DNA from: SIG307 sp964545045
Lineage (GTDB): Bacteria; Bacillota; Clostridia; Lachnospirales; Lachnospiraceae
Reading direction: 5' to 3'
Assembly (NCBI GenBank): GCA_964545045.1
Contig: CAZJEN010000019.1
Span: 1-64,000, forward strand
Length of the DNA stretch: 64,000 nucleotides
Shown here: positions 59,013 through 64,000 of the stretch, one piece after another
How positions within the stretch are numbered: position 1 is the stretch's first letter
Layout of the letters: every line of letters begins with the position of its first letter
The notes under the pieces: model-generated
The model's input: only the letters and a program-made list of their open reading frames with translations
What the model was told of the DNA's origin: nothing
Database searches by the model: none
Program-made: the position numbers and the translations under genes

Positions 59013-59026
59013 CAGAAAGGAAAACT

Positions 59027-59773
59027 ATGTATCGTTTTTATATCGAACCGTCCCAAAAGCAGGGCGATACCATTGAGATTATCGGGGAAGATGTCAATCA
59101 TATCAAAAATGTGCTTCGCATGAAAAACGGCGAGAAGTTTATTTTGTGCGACGGTGCCGGTACGGACTATTTGTGCGAGCTTGCAGGAAGCAGAGAACGC
59201 AATTTGGTTGCTACAATTTTGGAAGAGAAGCAGTCTGATACGGAGCTTCCTGTGCGCTTGGTGTTGTATCAGGGACTGCCGAAAAAGGATAAGATGGAAC
59301 TGATTATTCAGAAGGCGGTGGAACTGGGGGCGGCAGAGATTGTGCCGGTAGTGACAAAGCGTACCATCGTAAAGACCGAGGGCGGTAAAGAAGAAAAGAA
59401 GCTGGCTCGTTGGCAGGCTATTGCCGAGAGTGCGGCAAAGCAGTCCGGGCGTGGCATAATTCCGACAGTGGCACCGATACATACCTGGAAAGAAGCACTT
59501 GCGTCCATGGAGAATTTAGACTATAATGTAATTCTGTATGAAAACGCGGAGGGCATGAAGCCGACGGCGGAGTGCTTGAAAGTAGCGGGACAGAAAGGAA
59601 GCATCGGTATCTTCGTGGGACCGGAAGGCGGTTTTACGGAGGATGAGGTGGCGCAGTGTACAGAACACGGTGCAGAGCGTCTTTCCCTCGGAAAGCGGAT
59701 TTTACGAACGGAGACGGCGGGACTTGCTATGCTGTCTATGCTGATGCTGTCGATTGAGTGTAACGAAGAATAG
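59027..59773 (+). CDS. rsmE: 16S rRNA (m3U1498) methyltransferase RsmE
   Basis: The 248-residue SPOUT methyltransferase has an N-terminal PUA-like domain (YRFYIEPSQKQGDTIEI, HIKNVLRMKNGEKFILCDG) and a trefoil-knot C-terminus (LVLYQGLPKKDKMELIIQKA, ELGAAEIVPVVTKRT, FVGPEGGFTEDEV, SLGKRILRTETAGLAML). The ATG at 59027 has AAAGGA upstream. It sits between prmA and the cysteine desulfurase with 8-14 bp gaps, in one operon. Confidence 0.95.
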   Translation: MYRFYIEPSQKQGDTIEIIGEDVNHIKNVLRMKNGEKFILCDGAGTDYLCELAGSRERNLVATILEEKQSDTELPVRLVLYQGLPKKDKMELIIQKAVELGAAEIVPVVTKRTIVKTEGGKEEKKLARWQAIAESAAKQSGRGIIPTVAPIHTWKEALASMENLDYNVILYENAEGMKPTAECLKVAGQKGSIGIFVGPEGGFTEDEVAQCTEHGAERLSLGKRILRTETAGLAMLSMLMLSIECNEE

Positions 59774-59781
59774 GAGATTTC

Positions 59782-60981
59782 ATGGAAGCGTATTTGGATA
59801 ATTCGGCCACAACTAAAATCAATGATGATGTACTGGCTTTGATGGAGCGGGTATATCGGGAAGATTTCGGGAATCCGTCTTCCCGCCATAAAAAGGGCAT
59901 GGAAGCGGAGCGTTATATTAAGACGGCAAAGGAGCAGATTGCAGCGACCTTAAAGTGTAAGCCGGAGGAGATTTTCTTTACATCCGGCGGTACTGAGTCC
60001 AACAATATGGCCTTGATCGGTACGGCTCTTGCCAATAAGCGCAGTGGTATGCATATTATTACCACGTCTTTCGAGCATCCGTCGGTGTATGAGCCGATGT
60101 TCTTCCTAGAGGAGTTAGGCTTTCGAGTGACTTATCTGGCTCCGGGACCTGAGGGTACGGTTACGGTAGATGCGTTAAAGGAAGCTCTTTGCGAGGATAC
60201 GATTTTGGTATCGGTAATGGCCGTGAACAACGAAGTGGGTGCAGTGCAGGATATTACGGCACTGGGAGCTGCGGTAAAGGAGTACAACCCGGCTATATTG
60301 TTCCATGTGGATGCCATTCAGGCCTACGGAAAGTTCCGGATTTATCCGAAACGGCAGAATATTGATTTACTTTCGGTCAGTGCCCATAAGCTTCACGGAC
60401 CGAAGGGCTGCGGATTTTTATATGTAAAAGAAAAGACAAAGATTAAGCCGATTCTTCACGGCGGCGGCCAGCAGAAAGGCATGCGGTCCGGTACGGAAAA
60501 TGTACCGGGAGTTGCGGGGCTTGGTCTGGCGGCAGAGCTTGCATGCAAGGAGATTGAAAGTTTACAGGAGCACTTGTTTGAGCTGAAGAAGTATTTTGCG
60601 GAAGGAATTGCGGAGATACCGGATGTGACAGTGCACTTGGTGGATAACAAGGATGGGGCACCGATAGATGTTACGGAACGGGAAGCTAGACTGAGAAAGA
60701 CAGCACCGCACATTATGAGTGTGGGTTTTGCGGGCGTGCGTAGTGAAGTATTGCTTCACGCATTGGAGGAAAAAGGAATTTACGTATCCTCCGGTTCGGC
60801 TTGCTCGTCCAACCATCCGGCAGTCAGCGGAACGCTAAAAGCAATTGATGTAAGGAAAGAATTACTGGACGCTACGGTGCGGTTCAGTTTTTGTAAGGAT
60901 ACGACAAAAGAGGAGCTGGAGTATACTTTGACGGTGTTAAAGGAGTTGTTACCGCAGCTTCGTAGATTTTGGCGGAAGTAA
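59782..60981 (+). CDS. Cysteine desulfurase (NifS/IscS-like), probable ThiI partner
   Basis: The 399-residue PLP enzyme of fold type I has LDNSATTKI, FGNPSSRHKKGMEA, FFTSGGTESNNMA, SFEHPSVYEP, the PLP lysine in SVSAHKLHGPKGCGFLYV, GTENVPG and the catalytic Cys in YVSSGSACSSNHP. The adjacent thiI suggests it is the dedicated NifZ-type sulfur donor for tRNA 4-thiouridine, though Fe-S assembly cannot be excluded. An extra segment near 295-310 is Asp/Glu/Arg rich. Confidence 0.92.
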   Translation: MEAYLDNSATTKINDDVLALMERVYREDFGNPSSRHKKGMEAERYIKTAKEQIAATLKCKPEEIFFTSGGTESNNMALIGTALANKRSGMHIITTSFEHPSVYEPMFFLEELGFRVTYLAPGPEGTVTVDALKEALCEDTILVSVMAVNNEVGAVQDITALGAAVKEYNPAILFHVDAIQAYGKFRIYPKRQNIDLLSVSAHKLHGPKGCGFLYVKEKTKIKPILHGGGQQKGMRSGTENVPGVAGLGLAAELACKEIESLQEHLFELKKYFAEGIAEIPDVTVHLVDNKDGAPIDVTEREARLRKTAPHIMSVGFAGVRSEVLLHALEEKGIYVSSGSACSSNHPAVSGTLKAIDVRKELLDATVRFSFCKDTTKEELEYTLTVLKELLPQLRRFWRK

Positions 60982-60984
60982 GAA

Positions 60985-61050
60985 AAGGAACGTGAGAGTG
61001 ACGGTTCGGCGAATGAGAGCCGCACGACAGAGCTTGCCGAAAGGACGGCA
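60985..61050 (+). other. Structured spacer between the desulfurase and thiI genes
   Basis: The 90-bp gap holds short inverted repeats (TGCCGAAAGGACGGCA, CGGTT/AGCCG) in a GC-rich stretch, followed by GGAGG for thiI. Its composition is like the leader elements at 0.9 and 7.4 kb. Significance unknown. Confidence 0.35.
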
Positions 61051-61071
61051 GAGAGAAAATTGGAGGATAAT

Positions 61072-62250
61072 ATGTATCAGGCTTTTTTGGTAAAGTACGG
61101 TGAAATCGGATTAAAGGGAAGCAATCGCCACATTTTTGAGAATGCATTAAAGAACCGAATTATGGACAGCTTGCGTCCGCTCGGCGAGTACACGGTTGTT
61201 CGTGAGCAGGGAAGAATTTTTGTGGAGTGTCCGCAGGGCTATGACTACGAAGATACGGTAGAAGCGCTGGGACGTGTATTTGGTGTCATCGGATTTTGTC
61301 CGGTAAAGGTGGTGGATACCACGGAATGGGAGACGGTAAAGCAGGCTGTGGGCGATTTTGTAGAGGAGATGTATCCGCAGAAGAACTTTACCTTTAAGAT
61401 GGCGGCAAAGCGTGCGGATAAGCAGTATCCGTTGACTTCTCCGGAGATTTGCGCAAACATGGGAGAATATTTATTGTCCCGTTTTTCCGAATTGTCTGTG
61501 GATGTACATGACCCGCAGGAAGTGATTACTGTAGAAATCAGAAACCGTGCATATATTTACTCCAAGGTTCTGGCAGGACCGGGCGGAATGCCGGTAGGCA
61601 CTGCAGGAAAGGCAATGCTTTTGTTGTCCGGCGGTATCGACAGTCCGGTGGCAGGCTATATGATTTCTAAGCGCGGTGTGGCACTGGAGGCAACCTATTT
61701 TCATGCGCCGCCTTACACCAGCGACCGTGCAAAGGAAAAAGTTGTGGATTTGGCAAGAATCGTCAGCCGTTATACCGGCCCGATTCGCCTGAATGTAGTA
61801 AACTTTACGGATATTCAGTTGGCAATTTACGAGAAGTGTCCGCATGAACAATTGACCATTATTATGCGCCGTTATATGATGCGTATTGCGGAGCATTTTG
61901 CAAATAAGAGCGACTGTCTCGGGTTGATTACCGGTGAAAGTATCGGTCAGGTGGCAAGCCAGACCATGCACAGCTTGCTGACCACCAATGCGGTATGTGA
62001 GCTTCCGGTATTCCGTCCGCTTATCGGTATGGACAAAGTAGAAATCATTGACATTGCACAGAAAATCGGCACCTTTGAGACCTCTATCTTACCGTATGAG
62101 GACTGCTGTACCATTTTCGTGGCAAAGCACCCGGTAACGAAGCCGATTTTGTCTGCAATTGAGAAGTCTGAGGAGTTACTTGCGGATGTCATTGATGATT
62201 TGATGAAGGAAGCAATCGAGACGACGGAAGTAATCGAAGTGAGAGCGTAA
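61072..62250 (+). CDS. thiI: tRNA 4-thiouridine synthase ThiI
   Basis: The 392-residue protein has a ferredoxin-like domain plus THUMP (~1-165, KYGEIGLKGSNRHIFENAL) and a PP-loop ATPase domain, MLLLSGGIDSPVAGYMISKRG (~180-200). Conserved FHAPPYTSDRAKEKV and the Cys-containing EDCCTIFVAKHP follow. There is no C-terminal rhodanese, as in most Firmicutes, so the neighbouring desulfurase must supply sulfur directly. ATG 61072 has TTGGAGGAT upstream. Confidence 0.94.
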   Translation: MYQAFLVKYGEIGLKGSNRHIFENALKNRIMDSLRPLGEYTVVREQGRIFVECPQGYDYEDTVEALGRVFGVIGFCPVKVVDTTEWETVKQAVGDFVEEMYPQKNFTFKMAAKRADKQYPLTSPEICANMGEYLLSRFSELSVDVHDPQEVITVEIRNRAYIYSKVLAGPGGMPVGTAGKAMLLLSGGIDSPVAGYMISKRGVALEATYFHAPPYTSDRAKEKVVDLARIVSRYTGPIRLNVVNFTDIQLAIYEKCPHEQLTIIMRRYMMRIAEHFANKSDCLGLITGESIGQVASQTMHSLLTTNAVCELPVFRPLIGMDKVEIIDIAQKIGTFETSILPYEDCCTIFVAKHPVTKPILSAIEKSEELLADVIDDLMKEAIETTEVIEVRA

Positions 62251-62329
62251 GTTATGAGGTTTTGAGAAAGCGGAGAGAAACTTTGATAACAGAGTAATTA
62301 CCGATTTCCTTTTATGACAAAGAAGGGAG

Positions 62330-62594
62330 AAAATTGATTTTGTAATAAGAAGGTATGTGTGTATAGTATATTTTTGAATTTGTGTAGGATGTTAGACTTT
62401 CTTATTGCTTCGATGGCTGTCAACAATTTCCGGACACGGATGTCCGGAAAAGACGTGCACGCGGCACGGATGGCGCGTAAGCGTCGGTTGTAGGAAATTG
62501 AGGAAAGTTTTGACCGAAGCAATTAGAAAGACTTATATCCGGAACCCATGAACAAAATATATTATACACACATACCTTCGAATAAATCAATTTT
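62330..62594. repeat. 265-bp long palindrome (MITE-like or structured RNA)
   Basis: The outer arms AAAATTGATTT (62330-62340) and AAATCAATTTT (62584-62594) pair perfectly. A ~26-bp stem GAAGGTATGTGTGTATA-G-TATATTTT with its complement (one mismatch) follows, then an asymmetric internal loop, then CTTTCTTATTGCTTCG with CGAAGCAATTAGAAAG (one mismatch). The ~100-nt apex holds CAATTTCC/GGAAATTG and CCGGACA/TGTCCGG hairpins and a GC-rich core. No coding capacity is seen. The stretch 62251-62329 shows nothing notable. Confidence 0.75.
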
Positions 62595-62605
62595 GCCCTG
62601 ATGGA

Positions 62606-62635
62606 AACAAAAGAAAGAGGATACGTTTGTATCCT
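62606..62635 (-). terminator. Terminator of the HPr-like gene
   Basis: On the minus strand AGGATAC-AAAC-GTATCCT is followed by CTTTCTTTTG. Confidence 0.75.
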
Positions 62636-62665
62636 CCCCAGTTTGTAACAATACCTTTTATTTGA

Positions 62666-62899
62666 TTACTCAACGATGTACGGTGCTAAAACAGCAAGAA
62701 CAGCGTCTAAGTTGTCCTGAGCATGAACATTTAAGTCGATCGGCTTAGAAAGGTCCAAGCTGAAAATACCCATGATGGACTTTGCATCGATAACATATCT
62801 TCCGGAAACTAAATCAAAATCGGAATCGAACTTGGTGATCTCGTTAACGAAAGCCTTTACCTTGTCGATAGAATTTAAGGAAATTTTTACGGTCTTCAT
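62666..62899 (-). CDS. HPr-family protein lacking the catalytic His15 (Crh-like)
   Basis: The 77-residue HPr fold keeps the regulatory serine region, DAKSIMGIFSLDLSKPIDL (Ser near 41), which HPr kinase phosphorylates. The His15 loop (HARPA) is replaced by SLNSIDKVKAF, so it cannot carry phosphate from enzyme I to sugar permeases. In Bacillus, Crh has this layout and serves as a CcpA co-regulator; that role is inferred here. GGAGGAG precedes the ATG. Promoter: TTGACA-N17-TACTAT (complement of 62989-62961). Confidence 0.85.
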   Translation of the reverse strand: MKTVKISLNSIDKVKAFVNEITKFDSDFDLVSGRYVIDAKSIMGIFSLDLSKPIDLNVHAQDNLDAVLAVLAPYIVE

Positions 62900-62960
62900 A
62901 ATAGTACTCCTCCTTCTTTGTTGATCAAGACGCTTATGAATTAAGCATCTTTATACTTAT

Positions 62961-62989
62961 ATAGTACCGTTTGCTGATAAAAATGTCAA
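62961..62989 (-). promoter_or_regulatory. Promoter of the HPr-like gene
   Basis: Minus-strand TTGACA (complement of 62984-62989), 17-bp spacer, TACTAT (complement of 62961-62966). Confidence 0.75.
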
Positions 62990-63069
62990 TATACAAATGT
63001 GATAAAAAAGTTAGTTAATTTTGTTGTAAAATATAAAAATGTACGAAAACTCGGGAAAGGAACGATGGA

Positions 63070-64000
63070 ATGAACAATAAAAAGCATATCATGGAAGGAA
63101 AAAAGGTGGCTTTTTTAACCTTGGGTTGTAAAGTGAATTCCTATGAGACGGAAGGTATGCGTGAACTGTATATAAAAGCGGGTGCCGTTGAAACCGAGTT
63201 TAGCGAAGTGGCGGATATTTATGTAGTAAATACCTGTTCCGTCACCAATATGGCAGACCGGAAATCCAGACAAATGCTGCATCGTGCAAAGAAAAAGAAT
63301 CCGGATGCACTGGTGGTGGCAGCGGGGTGTTATGCTCAGGCGGCGGGGGAGAAGCTTTCGGTGCAGGAGGGTATCGATTTAGTTGTGGGTAACAATCAAA
63401 AGGCCCGGATTGTAGAACTGACGGAGGAGGCTTTGGCTAAGAAGGAAGAGCGTCTTTGCGCATTGCTTGATATCGGAAAAGAGAAGGAATACGAGGAATT
63501 ACCGATTGAGACGGTAACGGAGCGGACCAGAGCCTATATTAAAATTGAGGACGGCTGTAACCAGTTTTGCAGCTACTGTATTATTCCTTATGTGAGAGGA
63601 AGAGTGCGTTCCCGGGGAGAAGAGGAAGTTTTGACGGAAATTACCCGGTTGGCGAAGGCCGGTTATAAGGAAGTGGTGTTGACCGGAATTCATTTGTCGT
63701 CCTATGGTCTGGAAAAAGAAAAAAATGAGCTAAGGGCTTCAGAGTTTGACCGGACTTTGGCGGAGAAAACAGCCAAAGAACTGCCGTTGTTGCAATTGCT
63801 TCGTCAGGTGCAGGAAATCGAAGGAATTGAGCGGATTCGCCTCGGCTCCTTAGAACCACGCATTATGACGGAGGAGTTTGTACGGGAGCTGTCTTTGCTG
63901 TCAAAGATTTGTCCGCATTTCCATTTGTCGTTGCAGAGCGGTTGTGATGCCACCTTAAAGCGCATGAACCGTAAGTACACTACGGCGGAATACGCACAGG
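63070..64000 (+). CDS. mtaB: tRNA t6A37 methylthiotransferase MtaB (3' end beyond window)
   Basis: The open frame from ATG 63070 (AAAGGA upstream) runs past the right edge; 310 residues are visible. It has the N-terminal UPF0004 domain with FLTLGCKVNSYET, VVNTCSVTNMADRKSRQ and AAGCYAQ (three cluster Cys). The radical-SAM motif is DGCNQFCSYCIIPYVRGRVRS, with GYKEVVLTGIHLSSYG and HLSLQSGCDATLKRMNRKY after it. The LGCKVN start and GIHLSSYG are the MtaB/YqeV hallmarks, distinguishing it from MiaB. It converts t6A37 to ms2t6A in tRNAs for ANN codons. A TRAM domain is expected past the edge. Confidence 0.93.
   Translation, partial: MNNKKHIMEGKKVAFLTLGCKVNSYETEGMRELYIKAGAVETEFSEVADIYVVNTCSVTNMADRKSRQMLHRAKKKNPDALVVAAGCYAQAAGEKLSVQEGIDLVVGNNQKARIVELTEEALAKKEERLCALLDIGKEKEYEELPIETVTERTRAYIKIEDGCNQFCSYCIIPYVRGRVRSRGEEEVLTEITRLAKAGYKEVVLTGIHLSSYGLEKEKNELRASEFDRTLAEKTAKELPLLQLLRQVQEIEGIERIRLGSLEPRIMTEEFVRELSLLSKICPHFHLSLQSGCDATLKRMNRKYTTAEYAQ

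Overview
The window looks like a chromosomal segment of a Gram-positive, low-to-mid GC Clostridia, most likely a Lachnospiraceae gut anaerobe. The reasons are AGGAGG-type ribosome binding sites, sigma-A promoters, a CIRCE/HrcA heat-shock operon, a SpoVAF-like germination protein, lipoproteins with Thr/Pro linkers, a Na+-pump decarboxylase beta subunit and several plant-glycan enzymes. Genus-level placement is inference. No rRNA, tRNA, CRISPR array, phage or insertion-sequence transposase was seen.

Layout. 0-3.3 kb: end of an unidentified gene, a frameshifted small gene, an FGGY sugar kinase behind a folded leader, and a DUF6512 membrane protein. 3.4-7.0 kb: three tandem paralogous lipoproteins. 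7.0-10 kb: an ABC-F protein with a long attenuator-like leader, then an AraC-GGDEF fusion. 10-15 kb: divergent GH5 and GH2 glycosidases with a cre site between them. 15-18 kb: Pho-box driven phosphate transporter, DUF47 and DUF368 genes. 18-20.8 kb: oadB and an OadG-like gene behind a probable yybP-ykoY (Mn2+) riboswitch, and a sensor kinase that has lost its ATPase domain. 20.9-23.6 kb: a secreted C39-like protein and a compact toxin / HTH antitoxin / SecB-like chaperone operon. 23.6-27.4 kb: a methyltransferase, a folate cyclo-ligase fusion and a SpoVAF-like gene. 27.5-33.6 kb: a glucuronoxylan locus (CE15 esterase, GH115 glucuronidase, HD protein). 33.6-43.6 kb: HD-GYP sensor, DHFR, branched-chain aminotransferase, HAD, GNAT, lepA, hemW. 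43.7-52.8 kb: RidA, pnuC, MGMT and a restriction-modification operon with its own XRE controller, bracketed by two near-identical type I toxin-antitoxin modules in the same orientation. 52.9-57.8 kb: hrcA-grpE-dnaK-dnaJ. 58-64 kb: prmA-rsmE-cysteine desulfurase-thiI (RNA and protein modification), a 265-bp palindrome, an HPr-like protein without the catalytic His, and the start of mtaB.

The most interesting candidates are: (1) the TAC-type tripartite toxin-antitoxin-chaperone operon at 22.26-23.56 kb, with a 20-bp palindrome filling its promoter spacer; (2) three convergent small-toxin/antisense-RNA modules (41.3, 43.7 and 52.5 kb), two of them duplicated around the RM island with compensatory base changes in the shared bidirectional terminator; (3) the GIY-YIG-helicase restriction system with a split methyltransferase and paired GCTAC-N5-GTAGC operators; (4) the riboswitch-controlled oadB; (5) leader RNAs of unknown class before the FGGY kinase, the ABC-F gene and pnuC.
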